Shown here: one piece after another, positions 1 to 6,067 of the stretch
Position numbering within the stretch: the stretch's first letter is position 1
How the letters are laid out: each line of letters begins with the position of its first letter
NCBI GenBank assembly: GCA_036524115.1
Contig: DATDCY010000360.1
Location: forward strand, 1-9,954
From: a bacterium
Lineage (GTDB): Bacteria > JAUVQV01 > DATDCY01
Length of the DNA stretch: 9,954 bases
Reading direction: 5' to 3'
The notes under the pieces: model-generated
Told to the model about the DNA's origin: nothing
The model's input: only the letters and a program-made list of their open reading frames with translations
Databases searched by the model: none
Translations under genes and position numbers: made by a program

Positions 1-163
1 CGACGGCGCCGGCCGCGAGCGCGGCCGTGCGGGTCGCGGGGTCGCGCGCCAGGGCGCGCACGCGCCAGGGCAGGTCCCCCTCCTTGACGGCGCGGGCGAG
101 CGAGCCGCCCATCAGCCCCAGCCCCGCGATGACGAGGATGCGCTGGCGCCCGGCTGCGGTCAT
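1..163 (-). CDS. tyrA: Prephenate dehydrogenase, N-terminal part (runs off left edge)
   Basis: Only the first 54 codons are present. The protein begins MTAAGRQRILVIAGLGLMGG and continues SLARAVKEGDLPW. Residues 14-19 (GLGLMG, then GS) form the GxGxxG NAD(P)-binding turn of a Rossmann fold, with the context typical of prephenate/arogenate dehydrogenases. TyrA oxidatively decarboxylates prephenate to 4-hydroxyphenylpyruvate in tyrosine synthesis. The ATG at 163 lies 16 nt after the aroF stop; I see no clear Shine-Dalgarno, so it is probably translated by coupling to aroF. The position directly after a DAHP synthase supports the call, since aroF-tyrA pairs are common in Deltaproteobacteria. Other NAD-binding proteins (for example an imine reductase or ProC) could share such a short N-terminus, but the GLGLMGGSLA string and the neighbour make TyrA much the best choice. 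Confidence 0.85.
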   Translation of the reverse strand, partial: MTAAGRQRILVIAGLGLMGGSLARAVKEGDLPWRVRALARDPATRTAALAAGAV

Positions 164-179
164 CTGCGGGGGGACGCGG

Positions 180-1193
180 CTAGAGTTCGCGGCCGAGGAA
201 CGTCGCCAGCCGCCGCAGCTCTTCCATCAGCGCGGCGAAGCCGTCCGGGCGCAGGCTCTGCGGCCCGTCCGAGAAGGCCTCCTCGGGGTTGTGGTGGACC
301 TCGATCATGAGGCCGTCCGCCCCGGCGGCCAGCCCCGCCAGCGAGAGCGGACGCACCAGGTCACGGCGGCCGCCCGCGTGGCTGGGGTCGACGATGACCG
401 GCAGGTGCGAGAGGGTCTTGATCGAGGGCACCGCCGCGATGTCGAGCGTGTTGCGGGTGTAGTCCTCGAAGGTGCGGATGCCCCGCTCGCAGAGGATGAC
501 GTTCGGGTTGCCGTTGGCGACGATGTACTCGGCCGAGAGCAGCAGGTCCTTGATCGTCGCGGCCAGCCCCCGCTTGAGGATGATCGGCTTGCGCACGCTG
601 CCGACCTCCTTGAGCAGCCGGAAGTTCTGCATGTTGCGGGCCCCGATCTGGATGAAGTCGACGTGACGGTCGAGCAGTTCGAGGTCGCGCGGGTCCATCA
701 GCTCCGTGGCCACGAGCAGGCCCGTCTCCTCCCGGGCCTCGGCGAGGTAGCGCACCCCCTCGGCCTCGAGTCCCTGGAACGCGTAGGGCGAGGTGCGGGG
801 CTTGAAGGCGCCGCCGCGCAGCACGGTGGCTCCCGCGGCCTTGACCTGGCGGGCGATGTTCAGGAGCATCTCCCGGCCCTCGACCGCGCAGGGGCCGGCC
901 ATGACGTGGACCCGTTTGCCCCCGAGGAGCACGCCGCCGGCGCCGAGGACGCTCGGCTCGGGGTGGAACTCCCGCGAGACGAGCTTGTACGGCTTCATGA
1001 TGGGAAGGACCTGGTCCACCCCGGGGAGGATCTCGAGGGGCAGGTTGCGCAGCGCCGCCTCGTCGCCGATCGCGCCGATGATGGTGCGCTCGACGCCGCG
1101 CGAGAGGTGCGGCGTGCAGCCCGCGGCCTTGACCTTCTCGATGACGTGGTCGATCTCGGCCTGGGTGGCCCCGGGCTTGAGGACGATAATCAC
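180..1193 (-). CDS. aroF: 3-deoxy-7-phosphoheptulonate (DAHP) synthase, type I-beta with N-terminal regulatory domain
   Basis: Condenses phosphoenolpyruvate and erythrose-4-phosphate to DAHP, the first step of the shikimate pathway (cytoplasm). The 337 residues match the Thermotoga maritima-type enzyme (about 338). Residues 1-65 form a ferredoxin-like/ACT-like domain ([18 protein letters not shown]), which in this family mediates feedback inhibition by Tyr or Phe. The TIM-barrel follows from about residue 80, with [10 protein letters not shown] (98-106), [16 protein letters not shown] (126-141), [16 protein letters not shown] and VDPSHAGG. The metal ligands expected from T. maritima fall at the same numbers: C102, H272, E298, D309. 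No chorismate mutase fusion is present. The start is GTG at 1193, chosen because AGGAGG lies 7 nt upstream and because residue numbering then fits the family. It sits 18 nt after the lipoprotein gene and 16 nt before tyrA, so it is co-transcribed in an otherwise cell-envelope operon. Confidence 0.96.
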   Translation of the reverse strand: MIIVLKPGATQAEIDHVIEKVKAAGCTPHLSRGVERTIIGAIGDEAALRNLPLEILPGVDQVLPIMKPYKLVSREFHPEPSVLGAGGVLLGGKRVHVMAGPCAVEGREMLLNIARQVKAAGATVLRGGAFKPRTSPYAFQGLEAEGVRYLAEAREETGLLVATELMDPRDLELLDRHVDFIQIGARNMQNFRLLKEVGSVRKPIILKRGLAATIKDLLLSAEYIVANGNPNVILCERGIRTFEDYTRNTLDIAAVPSIKTLSHLPVIVDPSHAGGRRDLVRPLSLAGLAAGADGLMIEVHHNPEEAFSDGPQSLRPDGFAALMEELRRLATFLGREL

Positions 1194-1211
1194 GGTCGTG
1201 CCTCCTGTGCG

Positions 1212-1667
1212 TTAGGGCAGGGGAACCTTGCTCGCGGTGAAGGTCTCGCGGCCGGAGGTCGAACAGCCATGGACGACCGGGAACCCCGAGAACGAGAGGC
1301 TGACGATGGCGCTGTCCGGCGAGGTGAATGTGCCCTCGACGACCACATTTCCCCCGAGTTTGTAGCCGCCGTCGAAGCTGAAGGCGGCGTTCTCGATCGG
1401 CAGCCGGATGTCCTCGAAGTCGACGCCGAGGCAAGGTTCGGGGAAATTGAAGACGAGACCGGCGACGTCCCCACCGGACACCGCGAAGGTCATGATGACG
1501 CCAGAGGCGGAGACGCTCGCCCAGGCGCCGCTGTAGGTCCCCGCGCCGGTGTCCGGGCCGCGGGTGCCGACGCCAAGCGGCGTTGTCGTGGTCGGCTTGC
1601 ACCCGCCGGCCGCGAGCGCCAGGGCGAACGCCAGGGCCGCGGCCGCCGCGGCCCGCGCCCGGCGCAT
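1212..1667 (-). CDS. Small hypothetical lipoprotein, operon partner of the MamK-like actin
   Basis: 151 residues, no family I can name. Residues 1-22 form a signal peptide (MRRAR, then an Ala/Leu-rich hydrophobic stretch) ending in LALAAGGC, with C23 as the likely lipidated cysteine; the lipobox is loose because -1 and -2 are both Gly. A Thr/Pro/Gly linker (about 24-45) leads to an all-beta-looking domain rich in alternating hydrophobic residues (GAWASVSASGVIMTFAVSGG, VFNFPEP, VVVEGTFTSP). It has only two other cysteines, C79 (EPCLG) and C135 (VHGCS), which could form a disulfide outside the cytoplasm. The pattern resembles the beta-sandwich 'GxW-xG' secreted domains seen in many uncharacterised envelope proteins. 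The ATG at 1667-1665 shares its A with the TGA of the actin gene (TGATG), so translation is probably coupled. Its function is unknown; the location suggests it acts with the actin and amidase. Confidence 0.85.
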   Translation of the reverse strand: MRRARAAAAAALAFALALAAGGCKPTTTTPLGVGTRGPDTGAGTYSGAWASVSASGVIMTFAVSGGDVAGLVFNFPEPCLGVDFEDIRLPIENAAFSFDGGYKLGGNVVVEGTFTSPDSAIVSLSFSGFPVVHGCSTSGRETFTASKVPLP

Positions 1668-2680
1668 CACAGCTTCTCCCAGTACTGGGCGGGCATCTCC
1701 TGCGCGAGCTTCAGCGCCCCGTCCGACCCGGCGAAGAGCGGGTCCTTGACGCAGGTGACCTGGCTCGAGCCGTACTCCTTGAGCGACGCCTGCAGGCTCT
1801 CGCGCAGCCCGCCGATGAGGCTCCCGCCCCCGGCGAGCACGATGTTCTTGCGGATCTTCGCCTGGAACTCGGGGTCGAAGCGGGCGATCATCTGCGTGAC
1901 CGCCTCGACGATCGCCGGCAGGATGCTCTCGCAGGCGCGCTTGACGTCGGCCTTGATGTCGTGGAGCATCGGCTTGCCGTCGACGGGCATCACGACCTTG
2001 ATCTCCTCGGGGGAGTCGCCCACGAAGCTGAACTGCTCCTTCCACTGGCGGACCATGTTCTTGTTGAACGTCGAGCGCGGGTAGCGCTCCTGCAGGTAGG
2101 AGAAGAGCTGGTCGTCGATGTAGTCGCCCGCCTGCAGCAGCGTCTTCTGGTCCTCCTCGCCGGGGAGGGTGCCGTGCATGATGCACAGGTCGGTCGTCCC
2201 CGCGCCGATGTCGATGACGAGCGCGTTGTTCAGCAGGCCGAGGCTGTAGGCGACCGCGAAAGGCTCGGTGACCACGACCAGCGAGTCGACGAACTCGGCG
2301 ACGGCCTTGCGGATGGCGAGGCGGTTGACCTTGAGCGAGTCCGAGGGGACGCCGACGACGGCGTGGACCTTCTGGCCCGCGCCGGGACCGGCCAGCTCGA
2401 TGAGATGGCGGATGATCTCCTTCACCGCCTCCTCGCTGCGGTCGATCCCCTCCTTGATGATGCCGTGCTGCAGCGGGCGGCAGACGTCGACCATCAGCCG
2501 GTGCTCGAGCACCTCCGCGCCGAAGAGGACCGGCTTGCCGACGACCTGGGCCGCCACGAAGTCCTTCGGCCAGCCGACGTAGCTCTCGATCCACTGGCGC
2601 TGGCCGTTGCCGGCGGAGATGGAGGAGCGGGAGGTGCCGAGGTCGATGCCGACGAACAGGACGTCACTTTTTTGCGTCAT
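1667..2680 (-). CDS. mamK-like: MamK-family actin-like ATPase (bacterial actin)
   Basis: Actin-fold filament-forming ATPase of 337 residues. Visible nucleotide-binding parts: phosphate-1 loop GIDLGTSRSS (11-20), phosphate-2 IDIGAGTTDL (156-165) and adenosine loop VLAGGGSLIGG (281-291). It resembles remembered Magnetospirillum MamK more than MreB: shared strings include KEQFSFVG (214-221), VTCVKDP (308-314) and the C-terminal end AQEMPAQYW. E139 and D157 align with MamK E143 and D161, the residues tied to ATP hydrolysis and filament turnover, so the ATPase is probably active. ATG at 2680 has GGGGAG 7 nt upstream and lies 17 nt inside the end of the amidase gene. MamK filaments align magnetosomes, but no other magnetosome gene is visible here, so a different job, perhaps placing the co-encoded amidase or a polar/cell-length structure, is inferred. 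MreB is the alternative, but the MamK-type C-terminus and the lack of mreC/mreD neighbours argue against it. Confidence 0.88.
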   Translation of the reverse strand: MTQKSDVLFVGIDLGTSRSSISAGNGQRQWIESYVGWPKDFVAAQVVGKPVLFGAEVLEHRLMVDVCRPLQHGIIKEGIDRSEEAVKEIIRHLIELAGPGAGQKVHAVVGVPSDSLKVNRLAIRKAVAEFVDSLVVVTEPFAVAYSLGLLNNALVIDIGAGTTDLCIMHGTLPGEEDQKTLLQAGDYIDDQLFSYLQERYPRSTFNKNMVRQWKEQFSFVGDSPEEIKVVMPVDGKPMLHDIKADVKRACESILPAIVEAVTQMIARFDPEFQAKIRKNIVLAGGGSLIGGLRESLQASLKEYGSSQVTCVKDPLFAGSDGALKLAQEMPAQYWEKL

Positions 2681-3704
2681 GGATGGTCTCCCCGTTGCGC
2701 AGGTAGTCGATTATGCCGGTCTCCAGGGCGGCGGCGATGCCCTCGCGGTGCTCCTCGGTCCGCAGGCGCGCCTCCTCCTCGGGGTTGCTCAGGCACGAGA
2801 CCTCGGCGAGGACCGCCGGGACCTCGGACTGGTTGAGCACCACGAACGGGCCGCGCTTCGTGCCGTAGTCGAGGACGGCGGCGTCCGCCCGCCGCTCGTT
2901 GCGCAGCACACTGGCCTGGATCGTCGCGGCCAGGCGCGGCGACTCCTCGCGCCGCATCTGCGTCTCGAGCCGCTCGATGATCTCGCGCAGCTCGCTCATC
3001 CCCGGGCCCTGGCCGGAGTTCTCGCGCCGCGCCTGCTCGGAGGCGGCGGCGTCGGTGGCGGGGCCGAAGTAGAAGGTCTCGATCAGGTTGATCGGCTTGT
3101 TCGGGACGAAGTTCAGGTGGATCGACACGAAGAGGTCGGCGTGGTCCGCGTGGGCGATCGCGACGCGCTCGGCCAGCGGCACGGTGAGGTCGGCGTCGCG
3201 GGTGAGCTGCACGTCGGTCTGGGCGCGCGCGTCGAGGCGGCGCTTGAGCCGGCGCGCGATGTCGAGGGCGAGGTCCTTTTCCCGCGTGCCGCCCCGGCCG
3301 ATGGCGCCGGTGTCCTCGCCGCCGTGCCCGGGGTCGATGATGATGGCGCGCACGCCGAGGTCGAACGCGCGGCTCAGGGGCATGTTCCGCGCGCCCTTGA
3401 AGAGGCGCGGGTCGAGCGGCTGTGACGCCGCGGGGGCCTGGGGCGCGGCGGGCGTCGCAGCGGTGAAGCCCGCCTGCGTCTGTTGCACGGGGAAGAAGAT
3501 CGGCGAGACGGCGTTGCCCGTGAAGAGCGTGACCAGGGCGACCGTCGCCCCGAAGAGCGCGACCTTGGCGGCGCGGGGCAGGCGCTTGCGCACCTCCATC
3601 CGCGGCGTGCTGCGCCCGATCAGGCGCAGATTGTCCTCGAAGATCCCCCGGTGGATCGCCTGCTTTGTCCGCAGCTCGCGGTTGCGCGCGATCTTCTCGA
3701 ACAT
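2664..3704 (-). CDS. Membrane-anchored N-acetylmuramoyl-L-alanine amidase (Amidase_3)
   Basis: Zinc amidase that cuts the bond between N-acetylmuramic acid and the first L-Ala of the peptidoglycan stem. Residues 1-45 are a basic, probably cytoplasmic tail (MFEKIARNRELRTKQ...). A single transmembrane helix lies at about 46-70 (AKVALFGATVALVTLFTG), followed by an Ala/Pro linker (78-96). The catalytic domain runs from about 118 to 335. Zinc ligands are H127 (DPGHGGEDTG), E142 (REKD) and H196 (SIHLN); catalytic E301 is in AEVSCLSNPEEE. There is no AMIN or LysM domain. I chose ATG at 3704 (346 aa), with GGAGGGG about 11 nt upstream; a GTG at 3740 would add 12 residues but its Shine-Dalgarno-like run abuts the codon. 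First gene of the operon; its 3' end overlaps the actin start by 17 nt. The long N-terminal tail is unusual for secreted AmiA/B/C and could contact a cytoplasmic partner such as the actin (inference). Confidence 0.92.
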   Translation of the reverse strand: MFEKIARNRELRTKQAIHRGIFEDNLRLIGRSTPRMEVRKRLPRAAKVALFGATVALVTLFTGNAVSPIFFPVQQTQAGFTAATPAAPQAPAASQPLDPRLFKGARNMPLSRAFDLGVRAIIIDPGHGGEDTGAIGRGGTREKDLALDIARRLKRRLDARAQTDVQLTRDADLTVPLAERVAIAHADHADLFVSIHLNFVPNKPINLIETFYFGPATDAAASEQARRENSGQGPGMSELREIIERLETQMRREESPRLAATIQASVLRNERRADAAVLDYGTKRGPFVVLNQSEVPAVLAEVSCLSNPEEEARLRTEEHREGIAAALETGIIDYLRNGETIHDAKK

Positions 3705-3764
3705 CGCCCTGTTTGCCCCTCCGCCCTCAGGGGGAGACACACCTCCCCCACCGAAACCATCGGC

Positions 3765-3793
3765 AATCTAACAAGATATGGTCCTCGGGTCAA
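3765..3793 (-). promoter_or_regulatory. Sigma70-type promoter of the amidase-actin-lipoprotein-aroF-tyrA unit
   Basis: Read on the minus strand: -35 TTGACC (3788-3793), a 17-nt spacer, and -10 TAGATT (3765-3770). Both boxes are close to consensus in a region that is locally less GC-rich than its surroundings. Transcription would start near 3758, giving a leader of about 50 nt before the amidase ATG at 3704. No second convincing promoter is seen inside the five-gene unit. Confidence 0.65.
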
Positions 3794-3799
3794 CACGGG

Positions 3800-3813
3800 G
3801 TGACGCAGGTCAC
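3800..3813. promoter_or_regulatory. CRP/FNR-like inverted repeat upstream of the amidase promoter
   Basis: GTGAC-GCAG-GTCAC is a perfect inverted repeat with 5-bp arms. It can also be read as GTGA-N6-TCAC, the core of CRP/FNR-superfamily operators. It lies just upstream of the -35 box, centred about 48 bp before the predicted start, close to activator positions though not exactly at -41.5 or -61.5. A short palindrome in GC-rich DNA can arise by chance, so this is tentative. It falls between the deacetylase stop (3853) and the amidase promoter. Confidence 0.35.
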
Positions 3814-3852
3814 GCGCGCGCCACCCGGGCCGGCAGGGCCAGCGGCGGCGCC

Positions 3853-4707
3853 CTAGTGCAGGGCCTGCGGGGCGGCCAGTGCGACGACCGTCGCGGGCGG
3901 TCCGAGCTCGCGACGCAGCTCACCGACTGTGCACGGTTGGTAGCCGCGCGCGCGAAGCTCATCGACGAGGGCCCCGAGCCGCGCCGAGAGCGGGTCGTCG
4001 CGCCTGGCGCAGAGGTGCATGAGCACGATCCCGCCGTTGAGGCCGGCGCCGCGGGCGTCGAAGGAGAGGATGCGCTCGAGAAGGCGCGACGCCGCGAAGA
4101 AGTTGCGCGAGGACCGGTCCGCAACCCAGTCGAGGCTGTCGAGGGTGTGCCGGCCGGCGCCTCCCTCGCGGGACCAGCCGACGTGCTGCCAGCCCGCGGT
4201 CCCCGCCCAGCGGGCGATCTCGTCGTTGAGCTCGCCGTACGGCGCCCGCCAGAGCGGCGCGAGGGGCAGCCCGGTGAGCCGCTCGTACGCGTCGGCGGTG
4301 CGCGCCAGCTCCCGCGCCATCCGCTCGCGGTCGAGCCCCGGCAGCGTGTCGTGGCGGTGCGTGCGCTCCCAGGTCGTCAGGTGCGGGTGCGACCAGGTGT
4401 GGTTGCCCACCTCGTGGCCGCCGGCGGCGATGCGGCGCACCAAGTCGGGGTGGCGCTCCATGAACTCGCCGGTCAGGAAGAACGTTGCGGTGACGCCCCG
4501 GTCGGCGAGGACCGCGAGGATGAGCTCCGTGTCACCGGCGTCGCTGCCGCCGTCGAAGGTCAGCGCCACCCGCGGCTGGTCGCGCCGGCCGCGCTCGAGA
4601 GACAGCGCCTCGGATGGTCCGGCCTCGCCGGCAATGGCGGCAAAGGGGAGGAGCACGGTGGCGGTCGCAACCGCCAGACAGGTCGCGCGGCACCAGATGC
4701 GCTCCAT
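3853..4707 (-). CDS. Secreted polysaccharide (peptidoglycan/chitin-type) deacetylase, NodB family
   Basis: Carbohydrate esterase family 4-type enzyme that removes acetyl groups from N-acetylated sugars in peptidoglycan or other polysaccharides. Of 284 residues, 1-26 form a signal peptide (MERIWCR, hydrophobic stretch, cleavage likely after AIA). NodB motifs: motif 1 TFDGG (50-54, catalytic base D52), motif 2 HTWSHPH (zinc ligands H103, H107), motif 3 RAPYGE (154-159), and a late LMHLC with H231. The usual second Asp of TFDDG, a metal ligand, is Gly here; this TFDGG form occurs in a subgroup of the family, so activity is likely but not certain. ATG at 4707 lacks a Shine-Dalgarno; the predicted promoter would give an almost leaderless message. 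Probably its own transcription unit, envelope-related like the operon downstream of it. Confidence 0.9.
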   Translation of the reverse strand: MERIWCRATCLAVATATVLLPFAAIAGEAGPSEALSLERGRRDQPRVALTFDGGSDAGDTELILAVLADRGVTATFFLTGEFMERHPDLVRRIAAGGHEVGNHTWSHPHLTTWERTHRHDTLPGLDRERMARELARTADAYERLTGLPLAPLWRAPYGELNDEIARWAGTAGWQHVGWSREGGAGRHTLDSLDWVADRSSRNFFAASRLLERILSFDARGAGLNGGIVLMHLCARRDDPLSARLGALVDELRARGYQPCTVGELRRELGPPATVVALAAPQALH

Positions 4708-4718
4708 GATTGTAACGC

Positions 4719-4747
4719 ATTGTCGCAGAAGACAAAACTGTTTTCAA
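4719..4747 (-). promoter_or_regulatory. Probable promoter of the polysaccharide deacetylase gene
   Basis: On the minus strand, -35 TTGAAA (4742-4747), a 17-nt spacer and -10 GACAAT (4719-4724). The start would fall only about 5 nt before the ATG at 4707, which fits the missing Shine-Dalgarno and suggests a leaderless or near-leaderless mRNA. A second TACAAT sits directly before the ATG, too close to act as the -10 for this start. The segment 4708-4760 is AT-rich compared with the genes around it. Confidence 0.5.
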
Positions 4748-4809
4748 CTGAAATTGTTGAGCCCGGTGGGGCAGGGACCCGGTCGCGTCGGACCGGAAAG
4801 CGCCTGCTG

Positions 4810-4828
4810 GAGCGGCGCGTCGCCGCTC
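4810..4828. terminator. Hairpin overlapping the stop codon of the YvlD-like gene
   Basis: A perfect inverted repeat: GAGCGGCG, 3-nt loop, CGCCGCTC. Its right arm includes two bases of the TGA stop of the gene at 4827-5171. On the minus strand it would form right at the end of that message. No T-run follows, so it is not a classic intrinsic terminator; it may pause transcription, aid Rho-dependent ending or protect the 3' end. Confidence 0.35.
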
Positions 4829-5171
4829 AGCGCGGGTGGATGATCGCCGTTCCGACCCACCCGACGAAGCTCACGAGGAGCGAGCCGAGCAGCGCCGGGG
4901 CGAAGCCCTCGAGGTGGAAGCCGGGGACCACGAGGGCGACGAGCGCGAAGGTGGCGGCGTTGACCACGAACAGGAAGAGGCCGAGCGTCAGGATCGTGAT
5001 CGGCAGGGTGAGCACGACGAGCACCGGCCGCACCACGGCGTTGGCGATGCCGAGCACGAGGGCGGCGCCGGCGAGGGCGCCGGCGCCGTCGAACCTGATC
5101 CCGGGGACCACCTGCGCGGCCAGCCAGAGCCCGAAGGCGGCGATCGCCGCGCGCAGGAGAAAGCGCATCAC
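4827..5171 (-). CDS. Small four-helix membrane protein, YvlD / phage holin family IV (PF04020-like)
   Basis: 114 residues, almost all hydrophobic. Likely membrane segments: about 6-21 (RAAIAAFGLWLAAQVV), 33-50, 52-72 (VVLTLPITILTLGLFLFVVN), 74-86 and 93-111 (LLGSLLVSFVGWVGTAII). The patterns GIANAVVRP, LTLPITILTLGLF and VPGFHLEG are typical of the YvlD/'phage holin family protein' group, a widespread chromosomal inner-membrane family of unknown role that is named for resemblance to holins rather than for proven lysis. The start is GTG at 5171 or the adjacent ATG at 5168; weak GGGA upstream suits either. Downstream (5182-5288) lies a repeat element that separates it from adk. Nothing phage-like is near. 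Confidence 0.85.
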   Translation of the reverse strand: MMRFLLRAAIAAFGLWLAAQVVPGIRFDGAGALAGAALVLGIANAVVRPVLVVLTLPITILTLGLFLFVVNAATFALVALVVPGFHLEGFAPALLGSLLVSFVGWVGTAIIHPR

Positions 5172-5181
5172 TACGTCCCAC

Positions 5182-5288
5182 GATCCGCGCGTGCGCGCGG
5201 ATCCAGCAGGGCGGAACCCGTTGACATGCCTCGGGTCATCGGCTCGGTCACAAGCCTGCCTTTACCGATCCGCGCGTGCGCGCGGATC
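5182..5288 (+). repeat. REPIN/MITE-like element, copy A (107 bp), downstream of adk
   Basis: Bounded by two identical 22-nt palindromes at 5182-5203 and 5267-5288, each GATCCGCGCG-TG-CGCGCGGATC. Between them are CAGCAGG (5204-5210), GTTGACATGCC (5220-5230) and CAAGCCTGC (5251-5259); GCAGG and CCTGC can pair, so the whole unit can fold into one long foldback or into terminal hairpins. It matches copy B (6068-6170) read on the opposite strand: the first 29 nt are identical, and the GTTGAC block has the same offset (38 nt). The right palindrome ends at 5288 and supplies the last base of the adk TAG stop (5290-5288). It encodes nothing. REP doublets and small MITEs have this architecture; no transposase is in the window. 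Confidence 0.8.
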
Positions 5289-5935
5289 TACTTCCCGAGT
5301 TTCCTGACGATGCCGTCGAAGGCTTCCTTGCTCACGAGGTTCGGCACCGAGAAGAAGACGCCGGACTGGCGGTAGTAGTCGATCAGCGGCGCGGTCATCT
5401 TCTCGTAGGTGTCGAGGCGCTTCGTGATCGCCTCCACGGTCTCGTCGGCGCGCTGGACGACCGGGGAGCCGCACTTGAGGCACGTGTCGCCCGGGCCCGC
5501 CGGCTTGGACTTGATGTTGTAGATCTCCTGGCACTTGCCGTTCGAGCAGGTGCGGCGCGTGGTCAGTCGGTCGAGGATCACCTCGCGCGGCACCTCGAGG
5601 CTGACCACGAGGTCGAGCTTGATGCCGAGCTTCTTGAGCAGCTTGCCGAGCGCCTCGGCCTGCGGGATCGTGCGCGGGAAGCCGTCGAGCAGGAAGCCCT
5701 TGGCCGCGTCCGCCTCCTGGAGGCGCTGCTCCATGATCCCCATGATCAGCGAGTCGGGGACGAGCTCGCCCCGGTCCATGTAGCCCTTGGCCTCCTTGCC
5801 GAGGGCGGTGCCGGCGGCGACTGCGGAGCGCAGGATGTCGCCGGTGGAGATCTGGACGGAACCGTCGTGCGCGTTGAGCAGCTTGGCCACCGTGCCCTTG
5901 CCGGCCCCGGGGGCCCCCAGGAGAATCACCCGCAT
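5288..5935 (-). CDS. adk: Adenylate kinase (zinc-type, long form)
   Basis: Interconverts ATP + AMP and 2 ADP in the cytoplasm. The 215 residues fit the long bacterial form. P-loop GAPGAGKGT (7-15); NMP-binding region STGDILR (30-36); DGFPRT (84-89); arginines in TTRRT (R127, R128). The LID domain carries four cysteines, C130, C135, C152 and C155, in a CxxxxC...CxxC pattern expected to bind structural zinc; the first pair has spacing 4 rather than the commoner 2. C-terminal RLDTYEKMTAPLIDYY is typical. ATG at 5935 has GGAGGT 7 nt upstream. The gene is not next to secY/infA as in many bacteria: it stands alone, diverging from leuS. Its stop codon TAG is formed at the edge of repeat element A, and element B lies upstream, so it is bracketed by inverted repeats. 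Confidence 0.97.
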   Translation of the reverse strand: MRVILLGAPGAGKGTVAKLLNAHDGSVQISTGDILRSAVAAGTALGKEAKGYMDRGELVPDSLIMGIMEQRLQEADAAKGFLLDGFPRTIPQAEALGKLLKKLGIKLDLVVSLEVPREVILDRLTTRRTCSNGKCQEIYNIKSKPAGPGDTCLKCGSPVVQRADETVEAITKRLDTYEKMTAPLIDYYRQSGVFFSVPNLVSKEAFDGIVRKLGK

Positions 5936-6067
5936 CGCTCACACCTCCGAAACAGAACGTGTCGTCGCCTCATGCCCCGCGCCGGCTGGCGCCGCCGGGG
6001 CTGCCCGCAGAACCCCGCTATTCTGACAGGAAAGGTGTGGCAATGCAATCGTGCCGACCGCCGCCAG

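Noticed and set aside
27-2084. 685-codon open frame on the plus strand
   Set aside because: It lies antisense to aroF, the lipoprotein and the actin gene, all with recognisable products. Its Arg/Asp/Glu/Gly-rich composition is typical of GC-rich shadow frames.
1667-2680. Magnetosome gene cluster
   Set aside because: Only a MamK-like gene is present; none of the other mam or mad genes is visible, so magnetotaxis cannot be claimed.
4827-5171. Prophage remnant because of the holin-like protein
   Set aside because: The YvlD/holin-IV family is widespread on chromosomes, and no endolysin, integrase or structural phage gene is nearby.
5267-5288. Intrinsic terminator of adk
   Set aside because: The hairpin is strong but is followed on the minus strand by GGTAAAGGC with no T-run, and the same palindrome occurs upstream of leuS where a terminator is not expected.
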